Source: Pseudomonas cannabina (GTDB lineage: Bacteria; Pseudomonadota; Gammaproteobacteria; Pseudomonadales; Pseudomonadaceae). Taken from it: 64,000 nucleotides of DNA. The stretch spans positions 1,364,001 through 1,428,000 of the forward strand of contig NZ_FNKU01000001.1 in assembly GCF_900100365.1 (NCBI RefSeq), written 5' to 3'. Shown here one piece after another: positions 27,764 to 37,326 of the stretch. The notes under the pieces were generated by a model. That model ran no database searches. It was not told the origin of the DNA and saw only the letters and a list, made by a program, of their open reading frames with translations. The number at the start of each line of letters is the position of its first letter. Position 1 is the stretch's first letter. The position numbers and the translations under genes are program-made.

Positions 27764-28150
27764 CTAGACCGCGATCTCCACCTGTTCGCCGTTCAGGCGC
27801 ACCGGCCAGACGTCCAGGCGCTGTTCCGGGTACTCGATGCAACTGCCGTCGTGCAGGCGAAAGTGCTGTTTGTACAGCGGCGAGGCGATGACCAGCTCGC
27901 CAGCTACCTGGCCAATCAGCCCGCGTCCGATCACATTGGCCCCTGACTTCGGGTCGCGGTTGTCGATGGCAAACAGCTGTTCGCCGTCTGCTGTTTCAGG
28001 CAGATAGAACAGCGCTACTTGCTTGCCGTCCAGCCAGGCCACCACGCCGGAATTAGCGACCAGATCCTTGCGCTCGCACAGGGCATACCAGTGCAGCTGC
28101 AACGCGGAAGAAGTGTTTTCTGCAGTCAGCGTCGCTTCAGACGAGTTCAT
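27764..28150 (-). CDS. nirD: assimilatory nitrite reductase small subunit
   Basis: The 128-residue NirD subunit has the Rieske-like fold without cluster ligands: LCERKDLVANSGVVAWLDGKQVALFYLPE, AIDNRDPKSGANVIGRGLIGQVAGELVIASPLYKQHFRLHDGSCIEYPEQRLDVWPVR. It supports NirB in NADH-dependent reduction of nitrite to ammonium. The ATG at 28150 overlaps the nirB stop (TGATG) and has AGGAGG 8 bp upstream; a GTG one codon earlier is less likely. Confidence 0.94.
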   Translation of the reverse strand: MNSSEATLTAENTSSALQLHWYALCERKDLVANSGVVAWLDGKQVALFYLPETADGEQLFAIDNRDPKSGANVIGRGLIGQVAGELVIASPLYKQHFRLHDGSCIEYPEQRLDVWPVRLNGEQVEIAV

Positions 28151-30711
28151 CACACCACCTCCTTGAACAGCGGAATAAGCGCCAGTTCTTCCGGTTTTGC
28201 CGGGCGGCGCTGAGCGCGCTCCTTGACGAAGTGCACATCAGGGTCGCTGCGCCCGTCGTTAACGAAGGTGCGGAAGCGCTTGAGTTTTTCCGGGTCCTTG
28301 AGCGCGTTGGCCCATTCGCACTCATAGCGGTCCACCACCAGCTGCATTTGCGACTCAAGCTCGGCGGCCAGGCCCAGGCTGTCATCGAGAATCACCGCTT
28401 TGAGGTAGTCCAGGCCGCCTTCCAGTGTTTCGCGCCAGACCGAGGTGCGTTGCAGTTTGTCGGCGGTGCGGATGTAGAGCATCAGGAAGCGGTCGATGTA
28501 GCGAATCAGCGTTTCATCATCCAGATCGGTGGCGAACAGCTCGGCGTGGCGTGGGCGCATACCGCCGTTGCCGCATAGGTACAGGTTCCAGCCGTTCTCG
28601 GTGGCGATCACGCCAACGTCCTTGCTCTGCGCTTCGGCGCATTCGCGGGTGCAGCCAGACACCGCAAACTTGAGTTTATGCGGCGAGCGCAAGCCCTTGT
28701 AACGGTCCTCGATGCGCAGCGCCATAGCGACGCTGTCCTGCACGCCGTAGCGGCACCAAGTGCTGCCGACGCAGGATTTCACCGTACGGGTGGATTTGCC
28801 GTAGGCATGCCCGGTCTCGAAACCGGCAGCGATCAGCTCGCTCCAGATATCCGGCAGTTCGTGCAGTTGCGCGCCGAACAGGTCGATGCGCTGACCGCCG
28901 GTGATCTTGGTGTACAGATCGTATTTCTTGGCCACAGCACCAATGGCGATCAATCCGTCCGGGGTGATTTCTCCGCCCGGAATGCGCGGCACCACCGAGT
29001 AAGTGCCGTTTTTCTGCATATTGGCCATGAACGTGTCGTTGGTGTCCTGCAGCGGCACCAGTGAAGGCTCGGTGATCGGCCGGTTCCAGCACGAGGCGAG
29101 AATCGAGCCGATCGCAGGTTTGCAGATGTCGCAGCCATGCGCGCCCTTGCCGTGCCGGGCCATCAGTTCATCGAAGCTCTCGATGCCTTCGACGCGGACC
29201 ATCGAGTAAAGCTCCTGGCGGGTATACGCGAAGTGCTCGCAAAGGCTCTTGTCCACCGCCACGCCACGGGCCATCAGTTCGTGTTCGAACACCTGCTTGA
29301 GCAGCGCCGTGCAACCGCCGCAACCGGTGGCTGCCTTGGTGCAGGCCTTGATCCCGGCCAGATCGCTGCAGCCATTGTCGATGGCCGCGCAGATCGAGCC
29401 CTTGCTGACGTTGTGGCATGAACAGACCGTCGCCGTAGCGGGCAGGGCATCGACGCCCAGCGTCGGCGCACCTTCACCGCGCGGCAGAATCAGACTCGAC
29501 GGGTCAGCGGGCAGGGTGATGCCGTTCTGCGCATATTGCAGCAGGGTGTCGTAATAACTGTTGTCGCCGACCAGCACCGCACCCAGCACCTGCTTGCCAT
29601 CGGCCGAAACGACCAAACGGCGATAGCTGGCGGTGGCTTCGTCGATGTAGCGATAGCTGACCGCTCCGGCCAGTGCGCCATGGGCATCGCCGATGGAGCC
29701 AACGTCCACACCCAGCAGCTTGAGCTTGGTGGACATGTCGGCACCGAAGAACGGCTCGGTGTCCTTCTCGCACAATTGCGCCGCCACACCGCGGGCCATC
29801 TGATAGCCGGGCGCCACCAGGCCGAACACGCTCCCATTCCAGGCTGCGCATTCGCCAATCGCGTAGATATCGGTATCGCTGGTGCGGCAGTGCTCGTCGA
29901 TTGCGATGCCACCGCGCGGACCGAGCTGCAGCTCGCACCGGCGTGCCAGCGCATCTTGCGGACGAATGCCGGCAGAGAACACGATCAGGTCGGTTTCCAG
30001 AAACTCGTCGTTGGCGAAGTTCATGCGATAGCGATACTGCTTGCCGTCACTGATCGACTGCGTGGCGCGTGACAGATGCACGCCGACGCCCAGCGCTTCG
30101 ATACGCGCTTTCAAAGCGGCGCCGCCATGATCGTCCAGTTGCACCGGCATCAGCCGCGGCGCGAACTCGACCACGTGCGCTTCAAGGCCAAGCGACTTCA
30201 AGGCGTTAGCCGCTTCCAGCCCCAGCAAGCCACCACCGACCACCACGCCGCGCTTTGCTTTGGAGGCGGCGTAACGAATGTTGTCGAGGTCTTCAAGGGT
30301 GCGATAAACCAGCCGCGAATTGCCGTGTGCGCCTTCAATGGGGGGCACGAACGGGTAGGAGCCGGTGGCCAGGATCAGCTTGTCGTAGCAGAAGCAGCCT
30401 TCAGCAGTGATGATCTCGCGTCGGTCACGATCGATCTCCAGCACCGGCACACCGAGGTGCAAGGTCAGGCCTGGCCGTTCGTAGACCGCCATTTCACTCA
30501 TGGCCAGCGATTCGGCGTCGCGGCCTGTGAAGTACTCGGACAGATGCACGCGGTCATAGGCGCGCTGCGCTTCTTCACCGAACACATGAATGCGATAGCG
30601 CTCGAGCGCGCCGCCTGCGATCAACTGCTCGACGCAATGATGCCCGACCATGCCATTACCGACGACGATCAGGGTTTTTACATCGTTGGGGGGGAAGACT
30701 GTGGTGTTCAT
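28150..30711 (-). CDS. nirB: assimilatory nitrite reductase large subunit
   Basis: The 853-residue NADH-nitrite reductase is cytoplasmic. An FAD motif VGNGMVG lies at 17-23, and a second Rossmann motif VVGGGLLGLEAANAL at 157-171. The [2Fe-2S] BFD cysteines are C430, C432, C464 and C467. The siroheme/[4Fe-4S] cysteines are C647 and C653 (SCVGSTWCRYG), and C687 and C691 (SGCTRECAEAQ). It makes ammonium from nitrite with NirD. The leader contains a sigma-54 promoter and an intrinsic terminator before the start codon, pointing to nitrogen control plus antitermination. Confidence 0.97.
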   Translation of the reverse strand: MNTTVFPPNDVKTLIVVGNGMVGHHCVEQLIAGGALERYRIHVFGEEAQRAYDRVHLSEYFTGRDAESLAMSEMAVYERPGLTLHLGVPVLEIDRDRREIITAEGCFCYDKLILATGSYPFVPPIEGAHGNSRLVYRTLEDLDNIRYAASKAKRGVVVGGGLLGLEAANALKSLGLEAHVVEFAPRLMPVQLDDHGGAALKARIEALGVGVHLSRATQSISDGKQYRYRMNFANDEFLETDLIVFSAGIRPQDALARRCELQLGPRGGIAIDEHCRTSDTDIYAIGECAAWNGSVFGLVAPGYQMARGVAAQLCEKDTEPFFGADMSTKLKLLGVDVGSIGDAHGALAGAVSYRYIDEATASYRRLVVSADGKQVLGAVLVGDNSYYDTLLQYAQNGITLPADPSSLILPRGEGAPTLGVDALPATATVCSCHNVSKGSICAAIDNGCSDLAGIKACTKAATGCGGCTALLKQVFEHELMARGVAVDKSLCEHFAYTRQELYSMVRVEGIESFDELMARHGKGAHGCDICKPAIGSILASCWNRPITEPSLVPLQDTNDTFMANMQKNGTYSVVPRIPGGEITPDGLIAIGAVAKKYDLYTKITGGQRIDLFGAQLHELPDIWSELIAAGFETGHAYGKSTRTVKSCVGSTWCRYGVQDSVAMALRIEDRYKGLRSPHKLKFAVSGCTRECAEAQSKDVGVIATENGWNLYLCGNGGMRPRHAELFATDLDDETLIRYIDRFLMLYIRTADKLQRTSVWRETLEGGLDYLKAVILDDSLGLAAELESQMQLVVDRYECEWANALKDPEKLKRFRTFVNDGRSDPDVHFVKERAQRRPAKPEELALIPLFKEVV

Positions 30712-30749
30712 AGCGAGTCCCGGCCGAGGCCAATCAGGTTTTTCAACGC

Positions 30750-30785
30750 AAAAAAAAGCGCCCGGAACCTTTCGGTTCCAGGCGC
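30750..30785 (-). terminator. intrinsic terminator inside the nirB leader
   Basis: On the minus strand GCGCCTGGAACC-GAAA-GGTTCCGGGCGC is followed by eight T, and it lies 39 bp upstream of the nirB ATG, downstream of its predicted promoter. It must be read through for nirBD expression. A short hairpin GTCTC-GCA-GAGAC lies upstream (30861-30873), and CCCCACA..TGTGG pairs near the transcript 5' end. Confidence 0.8.
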
Positions 30786-30938
30786 CTTTGCCTGTTCTCT
30801 TATCGGAAATTCGGGGATGTCATCGAGCCACGTTGCCGGATGCACCTGAGTAGCCCTCTGGTCTCTGCGAGACTGGCAATCGACATCGATCAACCGGGGC
30901 AAGCCCGACCACATTCAGTGTGGGGCTATTCAGGCTTA

Positions 30939-30954
30939 TGCAGAGGATGTGCCA
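30939..30954 (-). promoter_or_regulatory. sigma-54 promoter of nirBD
   Basis: TGGCAC-ATCCTC-TGCA on the minus strand has the -24 GG and -12 GC at the exact 10-bp spacing of RpoN promoters. Transcription would start near 30927, leaving a leader of about 215 nt. NtrC/NtrB control is the usual partner. Confidence 0.75.
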
Positions 30955-31324
30955 GTTTGTAGTTAGGGCTTTCTGGCTGCGGTGTAGCGGTGTTTGCGGG
31001 GCAATATGCCGGGACAGTTCGCGTCGGTTATTGCCTTGGATTGGTGCATGTCGGCTCGCTCACGCTGTATAGCTGTGCGCTGAGAAGCGGCACAATCAGC
31101 GCCCATCGTTATGCACCAGTTTGCTTTTGATTCTGGCCGCAGGCCGTAGGAGCGAACTTGTTCGCGAAAGGGCTGGTACAGTCGCTGAAAATGCAGCGCC
31201 TAAAACAACTTCTTCGTGAACAATGCGGATCGCCGCCCTGGACGCTCCCACGCCCTGCGGGCAGAAGCCTGAAGGCCCCCATTTCATGACGCTCCGCGTC
31301 ACAGATCTGCATTGCACACTCAAG

Positions 31325-31770
31325 ATCGGACGCAGAGCGTCCAGAACGGCATGCGACGCGGAGCGTCGCACGATAGTTGGAATGCTTTTGATTTGCTTTT
31401 CAACCATGATGGCACTGACGACGCAGAGTGCGACGTAAGTGACGGCTGAGCCCTGACACTGATCCGGGGGATGCGAGGCAGGACGCCGAGCAAGCTGCAC
31501 CGGGCCATGGATGGCCCGTTGCGGCGACCCCCGGATCAGTGTCAGGGCGAAGGAACCCGACGAAGTCGGGCCGGAAACGGAGCCAGGATTTTGGTTACTT
31601 TGATCCTTCAAAGTCACTCGCCGAGGGGCGAAAAGGTGCCTTGAGCCGTAAACATATCTAACTGACATCGGATAACTGCTTTGTGGCGCAGAACGTCACA
31701 GATCTGCATCGCACACTATCGGACGCAGAGCGTCCAGAACGGCATGCGACGCGGAGCGTCGCACGATAAT
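31325..31770. repeat. composite palindromic repeat, copy A (REP - cruciform module - REP)
   Basis: Two REP units (31325-31377 and 31719-31770) each contain GGACGCAGAGCGTCC and GCGACGCGGAGCGTCGC hairpins. Between them lies a module (31411-31672) with a 20-bp perfect inverted repeat (31451-31470 with 31528-31547), an inner CGGGCCAT-GG-ATGGCCCG hairpin, then a conserved tail containing GAACCCGACGAAGTCGGGCC, TACTTTGATCCTTCAAAGT and CTCGCCGAGGGGCGAAAAGG. It is the most complete copy in the window. Open frames inside it look spurious. The flanking 31000-31324 and 31771-31852 hold no gene. Confidence 0.85.
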
Positions 31771-31852
31771 CAATGACACCAGAGCCAGCCAGTTCACCCA
31801 TGCCTGGCGCAACATTTGTATTACTCTGCGATCCCCAGCCAAGTCAGTTGCC

Positions 31853-32347
31853 ATGAACATTACCATCACCGAAGTAAAACCCGCCGACATCCCGCAAACC
31901 GTCGACTTCGTCATGCGTGCCCGTGCCGAGATATTTCCGTTGCTCGACACCGTCACCGTTCCGCCCGATCTCGCCGGTTTCGAGCAGGTTTACCTGAGTG
32001 GCGAGGACGGAAAGTTTCTGATCGCCCGCTGCAACGAGCACATCATCTCTGCCGTTGGCTACCTGCCCTACGACCATCGCTTCCCGCAGCTGGACTACAC
32101 AGGCCGCAGAACCGTCGAGATCGTGCGCCTGTACGTCATGCCGGAATTTCGCGGTGATGGCCTTGCCAGTCGGCTGTGTCAGGCGCTTTGGGTGCATGCC
32201 GATGCAAGTGATATTGAAGTTTTGTACCTGCACACCCACCCGTTTCTGCCCGGCGCCATTCGTTTCTGGGAAAAACAGGGCTTTGCCGTGACCGATGTAG
32301 AAAGCGATCCGGTGTGGAACACGACGCATATGGAGCGAGTGCTTTAG
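31853..32347 (+). CDS. GNAT-family N-acetyltransferase
   Basis: The 164-residue GNAT domain protein has acetyl-CoA-binding motif A VEIVRLYVMPEFRGDGLASRLCQALW (R/Q-x-x-G-x-G/A form, about 95-115) and a late strand HTHPFLPGAIRFWEKQGFAV. The substrate amine is unknown. It stands alone downstream of repeat copy A and is convergent with rlhA. Confidence 0.85.
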   Translation: MNITITEVKPADIPQTVDFVMRARAEIFPLLDTVTVPPDLAGFEQVYLSGEDGKFLIARCNEHIISAVGYLPYDHRFPQLDYTGRRTVEIVRLYVMPEFRGDGLASRLCQALWVHADASDIEVLYLHTHPFLPGAIRFWEKQGFAVTDVESDPVWNTTHMERVL

Positions 32348-32357
32348 AAAAGGCATC

Positions 32358-32382
32358 GGGGGCGGGCAGTGAGCCAGCCCCC
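32358..32382. terminator. hairpin between convergent GNAT and rlhA genes
   Basis: GGGGGC and GCCCCC pair around a 13-nt loop between the two stop codons. There is no U-tract on either side, so termination strength is uncertain. Confidence 0.5.
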
Positions 32383-32392
32383 TATCGCAAGA

Positions 32393-34399
32393 TCAGCGCG
32401 GATGACGCTGGCGGGCAGTCTTGAGCAGGTCTTCCGGTGTGATGTGGCCGACCACCGATTTAGCCGCAGCGCTGCCGGGCAACGGCAGGTCGAGAATGTG
32501 GCCTTTCATCTTGCCGATCACGTGCATTTCACACGGCTTGCAGTCGAATTTCAGGGTCAGCACTTCATCTCCCTGCACCAGTTGCATGGGCGCGACCTTG
32601 GTACGCACGCCGGTCACGCCTTTGGCCTGTTTCGGGCACAGGTTGAACGAGAAACGCAGGCAGTGCTTGGTGATCATCACCGGCACTTCGCCGGTTTCTT
32701 CATGCGCTTCGTAAGCCGCATCGATCAACTGCACGCCGTGGCGATGGTAAAAATCGCGAGCCTTCTGGTTGTAGACATTGGCCAGAAAAGACAGGTGCGA
32801 CTCAGGGTAAACCGGCGGCGGGGTGGTTTCAGGCTTGCGTCCACCGCGTGGGTGAGCCTGGATACGCGCTTCGGTCAACGCCTCGATGGCATCGCGGCGC
32901 AGCGTTTTGAGCTGCGAGTTCGGCACGAAAAACGCCTGAGGCGCATCCAGCTTCACGTCCTGAGCGTGGTAGATCGTGGTGCCCAATTGGCTGAGCAGAT
33001 CACGCAACTGGTCCAGCGCCTGTTCGGGCTTGTTGGCGGCACCGAACGGACCGTCCAGGCCGACCGTCACGCTCATGCCTTCTTCACTGGTCGCGATCAG
33101 GCTCAAGTGATCTTCACGCAGCGTCACCTGCCATTGAATGCCGATGCGGCGTTCGGCTGACGTCTTGAGCAGCGCCTGCTGCCAATTGTGGTCCAGGTTG
33201 CGGTTCAGCGGATGGTTGGGGCGCACACGGGAGAGGGCGGCCGGCATTTCGTTGGGCTCTACGCGATAGCGCCAGCGCTTCTGACCATCCTCCTCGAATT
33301 CGCCTTTCAGCTCGGCGATGTTGGCCCGGAAGCCTACCACTTCGCGCTTGATCTGCACGTTGAGGCCGTCACCGTTGGACAGCGGTTCATGGGTAACGGC
33401 GATCAGATCGCGCTTGCCGAGTTTTTCGACGGTGCCGACTGCCAGGCCGGTAAAGGTTGGCGTATCGAACGCGCCGATGTCGATCTTGCGGTCGCTGACA
33501 AAGTAATCGGTGCTGCCCCGGTGAAAGGTCTTCTCCGGGTCGGGCACGAAGAAATGCGCGGTACGGCCGCTGGAAGCACGGGCCAGATCCGGGCGGTCTT
33601 CAAGGATCTCGTCCAATTGCTGACGATAATAGGCGGTAATGTTTTTGACGTAACCTGCGTCCTTGTAACGTCCCTCGATCTTGAACGAGCGCACGCCCGC
33701 ATCCACCAGGTCGCGCAGGTTGGCGCTCTGGTTGTTGTCCTTCATCGACAGCAGGTGTTTTTCGAAGGCGACGACGCGGCCTTGATCATCCTTGAGCGTG
33801 TATAGCAGGCGACAAGCCTGCGAGCAGTCGCCACGGTTGGCGCTGCGGCCGTTTTGCGCGTGGGAAATGTTGCACTGCCCGGAAAACGCCACACACAGTG
33901 CGCCATGAATAAAGAACTCGATGGTTGCATCGGTTTCACGGGCGATTTCACGAATTTCCTGCAGGTTCAGCTCGCGGGCCAGCACCAGTTGCGAGAAGCC
34001 GGCCTGATCGAGAAACTTCGCCCGGCCCAGCGTACGAATATCGGTCTGCGTGCTGGCGTGCAGTTCGATTGGTGGAATGTCAAGCTCCATGACCCCGAGG
34101 TCCTGCACGATCAGTGCATCGACGCCCGCGTCGTAGAGCTGATGGATCAGCTTGCGGGCCGGTTCCAGCTCGTCGTCATGCAGGATGGTGTTGATCGTGG
34201 TGAAGATCCGCGCGTGGTAGCGATGGGCGAATTTCACCAGTTCGGCGATATCGCTGACCTCGTTGCAGGCGTTGTGTCGCGCACCAAAGCTCGGCCCGCC
34301 GATGTACACCGCATCGGCGCCATGCAGGATGGCTTCACGGGCGATGGTCACGTCCCGGGCAGGGCTGAGCAATTCCAGGTGATGCTTGGGTAACGACAT
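32393..34399 (-). CDS. rlhA: peptidase U32-family 23S rRNA C2501 hydroxylation protein
   Basis: The 668-residue protein has the U32 domain (ELLSPARDVTIAREAILHGADAVYIGGPSFGARHNA... EFFIHGALCVAFSGQCNIS... NRGDCSQACRLLY) and a long C-terminal extension with late cysteines (FSFNLCPKQ, FDCKPCEMHVIGKMKG). This length and layout fit RlhA (YdcP), needed for hydroxylation of 23S rRNA C2501 with prephenate and iron. The shorter UbiU/UbiV, YegQ and TrhP relatives lack the extension. It is a single gene; the start codon at 34399 begins the conserved LELLSPA strand. Confidence 0.87.
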   Translation of the reverse strand: MSLPKHHLELLSPARDVTIAREAILHGADAVYIGGPSFGARHNACNEVSDIAELVKFAHRYHARIFTTINTILHDDELEPARKLIHQLYDAGVDALIVQDLGVMELDIPPIELHASTQTDIRTLGRAKFLDQAGFSQLVLARELNLQEIREIARETDATIEFFIHGALCVAFSGQCNISHAQNGRSANRGDCSQACRLLYTLKDDQGRVVAFEKHLLSMKDNNQSANLRDLVDAGVRSFKIEGRYKDAGYVKNITAYYRQQLDEILEDRPDLARASSGRTAHFFVPDPEKTFHRGSTDYFVSDRKIDIGAFDTPTFTGLAVGTVEKLGKRDLIAVTHEPLSNGDGLNVQIKREVVGFRANIAELKGEFEEDGQKRWRYRVEPNEMPAALSRVRPNHPLNRNLDHNWQQALLKTSAERRIGIQWQVTLREDHLSLIATSEEGMSVTVGLDGPFGAANKPEQALDQLRDLLSQLGTTIYHAQDVKLDAPQAFFVPNSQLKTLRRDAIEALTEARIQAHPRGGRKPETTPPPVYPESHLSFLANVYNQKARDFYHRHGVQLIDAAYEAHEETGEVPVMITKHCLRFSFNLCPKQAKGVTGVRTKVAPMQLVQGDEVLTLKFDCKPCEMHVIGKMKGHILDLPLPGSAAAKSVVGHITPEDLLKTARQRHPR

Positions 34400-34505
34400 G
34401 GCAACGGGATCCGGCGGCGAGCAAAGCGCGCATTGTAGTGCGCCGCGCCGCGCGGCGCACCTGTTGCCGGTTTGCGCAGGTTATGGGCTGACCACCGGCG
34501 CTGCC

Positions 34506-35297
34506 TCAGCGTGAGCGCAGACGCAGGATTTTCGCGCCATCAAAGGGATCGGTCAGCCAGTGGGCGACGACGCCGAAGGTGCTCAGCAGGCGCTCTGGCG
34601 TCAGCACCTCGACCGGCGTGCCCAGCGCCACCAGTCGGCCTTTTTCCATGACCGCCACCCGGTCGCAATCCAGCGCCTGATTCAGGTCGTGCAGGGCAAT
34701 TACCGTGGTCACCGGCAAGGCTTTGACCAGACCGAGGATGGTCAGTTGATGCTGGATATCTAGATGGTTGGTCGGCTCGTCCAGCAGCAGGATTTTTGGC
34801 CGTTGCGCCAGCGCCCTGGCGATGTGCACACGTTGCCGCTCGCCACCGGACAGGGTGTGCCAGGCACGTTTTTGCATATGCAACATGTCCACGTCGAGCA
34901 AGGCCTGACGCACGATGGCGTCGTCATTCGCGCTCCACGGCTCCAGTGCCGAAAGCCAGGGCGTGCGGCCCAGTTCGACGGCGTCCAGTACGGTCACCGC
35001 GTCGCTGGTTTCGGCCTGCTGCTCGACCACCGCCAGCAGGCGCGCCACGTCTCTGCGGCTCATGGCGGCAAGTGCCTGATCACCCAGCCTGACCGTGCCG
35101 CTCCCCGGCTTCTGAATGCCGGCCAGCAGCTTGAGCAAGGTGGATTTGCCCGAGCCATTGGGGCCGACTACCGCCAGCGTTTCGCCTGCCGTGATACTCA
35201 GATCGATATCACTCAGCAAGGCCGTACCACGCACCGAATAACCCAACCCGGAGCAACCGAGTACGGGTGAACCGAGCGACTGCGCAAAGGCGTTCAT
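34506..35297 (-). CDS. FecCD/BtuD-type ABC transporter ATPase, probably corrinoid
   Basis: The 263-residue ATPase has Walker A VGPNGSGKST, signature LSGGERQRVHIARALA, Walker B ILLLDEPTNHLD and switch His IALHDLNQA, the form used with siderophore, heme and B12 importers. The ATG at 35297 overlaps the permease stop (ATGA). The frame extends far upstream, but that part is another-frame reading of the permease. It is the last gene of a three-gene operon behind a cobalamin riboswitch, so B12 or another corrinoid is the likeliest cargo. Confidence 0.88.
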   Translation of the reverse strand: MNAFAQSLGSPVLGCSGLGYSVRGTALLSDIDLSITAGETLAVVGPNGSGKSTLLKLLAGIQKPGSGTVRLGDQALAAMSRRDVARLLAVVEQQAETSDAVTVLDAVELGRTPWLSALEPWSANDDAIVRQALLDVDMLHMQKRAWHTLSGGERQRVHIARALAQRPKILLLDEPTNHLDIQHQLTILGLVKALPVTTVIALHDLNQALDCDRVAVMEKGRLVALGTPVEVLTPERLLSTFGVVAHWLTDPFDGAKILRLRSR

Positions 35298-36316
35298 CGC
35301 GTGCTGTTGCCCCGGATAAGAATCAATGCGAAGACTGGCGCGCCGATCAGCGCAGTAATCACCCCGATCGGCAGTGCCTGACCTTTGATCATCGTGCGCG
35401 AGAGGATGTCTGCAGCGATCAGAAACAGCGCGCCACTCAGTGCGCTCAGCGGCACCAGCCGTGCGTGACGTACGCCGACCAGCATGCGTACCGCGTGCGG
35501 AATCACCAGCCCGACAAAACCGATGGAGCCGACAATCGAGACCATGACCGCCGTCACCAGCGCTGCGGTGGCGATCAGGATGATCTGCACACGTCGCACC
35601 GCAATGCCGAGCGAGGCGGCCGAATCGCTGCCGAAAGTGAAGGCATCCAGCGCGCGTCGGTACCACAGACAAACGAGCAGACCGGCCAGCGCCGTCGGCA
35701 CTGCCAGCCACACCGAATGCCAGCGCACCCCGCTAAGGTTGCCCAGCAACCAGAACATGATGCCGCGGGCCTGCTCGGAACTGGCGGATTTGGTGATCAT
35801 GAACGAGGTCAGCGCGTTGAACAGTTGTGAACCGGCGATCCCCGCCAGAATGATCTGCACGGATGCGGTGGTGCCCCGTGAGGAATGCGCGAGCAGGGCC
35901 ACCAGCGAAAACGCCGCCACGGCCCCGACGAACGCGCCAGCCGACATGGAAATCGCCCCCGCGCCAAAACCCAGGATGGCCACCAGCACCGCGCCGGTCG
36001 AGGCCCCGGCGGAAATCCCCAGCAGGTACGGGTCGGCCAGCGGGTTGCGCAACAACGATTGCAGCACCACGCCGCAGATCGCCAGCCCGGCTCCGCAGGC
36101 TGCCGCAACGATGGCGCGGGTCAGCCGGTAATTCCAGACGATGCCTTCGTCGATAGGGTCGAGCATATAACCGGCCGCCCAGAGTTTGTTGGCCAGCACC
36201 TGAAAGACTACTGAAAGGCTGATCGATGTTTCACCAATCGCCGCGCCGATCATGATCGCCAGCACCAGGATTGCGGCAACCCACAGCAGATGGCCAAACG
36301 CTACAGGCCATCTCAT
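35294..36316 (-). CDS. FecCD/BtuC-type ABC transporter permease, probably corrinoid
   Basis: The 340-residue, about ten-helix permease has family motifs RLTRAIVAAACGAGLAICGVVLQSLLRNPLADPYLLGISAGASTGA and GSIGFVGLVIPHAVRMLVGVRHARLVPLSALSGALFLIAADILSR. The start at 36316 overlaps the binding-protein stop (ATGA), and its own stop overlaps the ATPase start, so the three genes are tightly coupled. Confidence 0.9.
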   Translation of the reverse strand: MRWPVAFGHLLWVAAILVLAIMIGAAIGETSISLSVVFQVLANKLWAAGYMLDPIDEGIVWNYRLTRAIVAAACGAGLAICGVVLQSLLRNPLADPYLLGISAGASTGAVLVAILGFGAGAISMSAGAFVGAVAAFSLVALLAHSSRGTTASVQIILAGIAGSQLFNALTSFMITKSASSEQARGIMFWLLGNLSGVRWHSVWLAVPTALAGLLVCLWYRRALDAFTFGSDSAASLGIAVRRVQIILIATAALVTAVMVSIVGSIGFVGLVIPHAVRMLVGVRHARLVPLSALSGALFLIAADILSRTMIKGQALPIGVITALIGAPVFALILIRGNSTR

Positions 36317-37326
36317 CGGGCGGCGTTGAAACGGTTGGCGGCGTCGGCCAGCTCTTCGAAACCGGTGAACAGGCGCAGACCGGCCTGCATGCCCTCGGCG
36401 TCGATGATCACGATCCGGTCGTGCTTGACCGCATCCATGTTGCGCGTCACCGGGTCGCTCTTGAGGAAGGCGATCTTCTTCAGGTAGTCGTCGGCCGGAA
36501 AGCGGCGGCGGTCCATGCGTGCAATCACCAGAATGCTCGGGTTGGCCTTGGCGATGGTTTCCCAGCCCACGGTCGGCCATTCTTCGTCGGATTGTACGAT
36601 GTTGCGCATGCCCAGGCTGTTGAGCATGAAGTCCGGAATGCCTTTGCGGCCCGCCACAAACGGGTCGCTGGCGATCTCGGAGCTGGAAAACCAGAACAGC
36701 GCAGACACGTCGTTGGCCTTGTTCTGGTTGACGTTGGCAATCGCTGCGCTGAGGCGCGCCTTGAGGTCGGCGACCAATGCGTCGCCGCGATCCCGTACAT
36801 CAAAAATCTGCGCCAGCTGTTCGATGCTTTTGTAAATGGTCTCGATGCGAAACGGCTCCAGACGCGTGCCATCGGCGCCGACCAGATTGTCTTTGCCTTC
36901 GCAATCGGACGGCAGGATATAAGTCGGGATTTTCAGATCATGGAACTGCTCGCGGGTGCCAACCGCGCCCTGTTTGCCGACCATCCACTCCAGCTGCACG
37001 ACCACCAGCTCTGGGCGCTTGCCGATCACCGCTTCGAAGCCCGGTTCGTTATCGGCCAGGCGCTCGACCTTGTCGTTCTGCGCCTTGAAACGTGGCAGCA
37101 CGTTGTTGAACCACAGCGAAGTGCCGACCAGCTTGTCGCCGAGGCCCAGTTCGTAGAGCATTTCAGTTCCGGCCTGACCAATGGTTACGGCTTTGGTCGG
37201 CGCATGCGCGAAGGTCAGGGTCGAGCCGCAGTTTTCCACGGTCAGCGGATACTGGGTCGGTGCCGCAAACGTCAGGGTCGACAGGGTCAGGCAAGCGGCG
37301 AGGGCGGCAAGGCGGGGCAGCGACAT
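36313..37326 (-). CDS. periplasmic binding protein of the riboswitch-controlled ABC transporter
   Basis: The 337-residue FecB/BtuF-like protein has a signal peptide (MSLPRLAALAACLTLSTLTFA, then APTQYPL). It has a type III solute-binding fold: VENCGSTLTFAHAPTKAVTIGQAGTEMLYELGLGDKLVGTSLW, then GKRPELVVVQLEWM, then EEWPTVGWETIAKANPSILVIA. Automated annotation would call it an iron-siderophore protein. The upstream cobalamin riboswitch argues for corrinoid binding. The start at 37326 has GGAG upstream and gives the signal peptide. Confidence 0.87.
   Translation of the reverse strand: MSLPRLAALAACLTLSTLTFAAPTQYPLTVENCGSTLTFAHAPTKAVTIGQAGTEMLYELGLGDKLVGTSLWFNNVLPRFKAQNDKVERLADNEPGFEAVIGKRPELVVVQLEWMVGKQGAVGTREQFHDLKIPTYILPSDCEGKDNLVGADGTRLEPFRIETIYKSIEQLAQIFDVRDRGDALVADLKARLSAAIANVNQNKANDVSALFWFSSSEIASDPFVAGRKGIPDFMLNSLGMRNIVQSDEEWPTVGWETIAKANPSILVIARMDRRRFPADDYLKKIAFLKSDPVTRNMDAVKHDRIVIIDAEGMQAGLRLFTGFEELADAANRFNAAR

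Noticed and set aside
31096..31956. Open frames of 60-190 codons across repeat copy A (and similar ones at 39327-39512, 47240-47563, 52205-52722)
   Set aside because: They lie inside the palindromic repeats, share Arg/Ser-rich translations on opposite strands, lack ribosome sites and vary with repeat deletions. They match the kind of spurious ORFs often called in P. syringae repeats.
35298..35711. N-terminal extension of the riboswitch-operon ATPase
   Set aside because: It is an alternative-frame reading of the permease gene, and the canonical ATPase start overlaps the permease stop.
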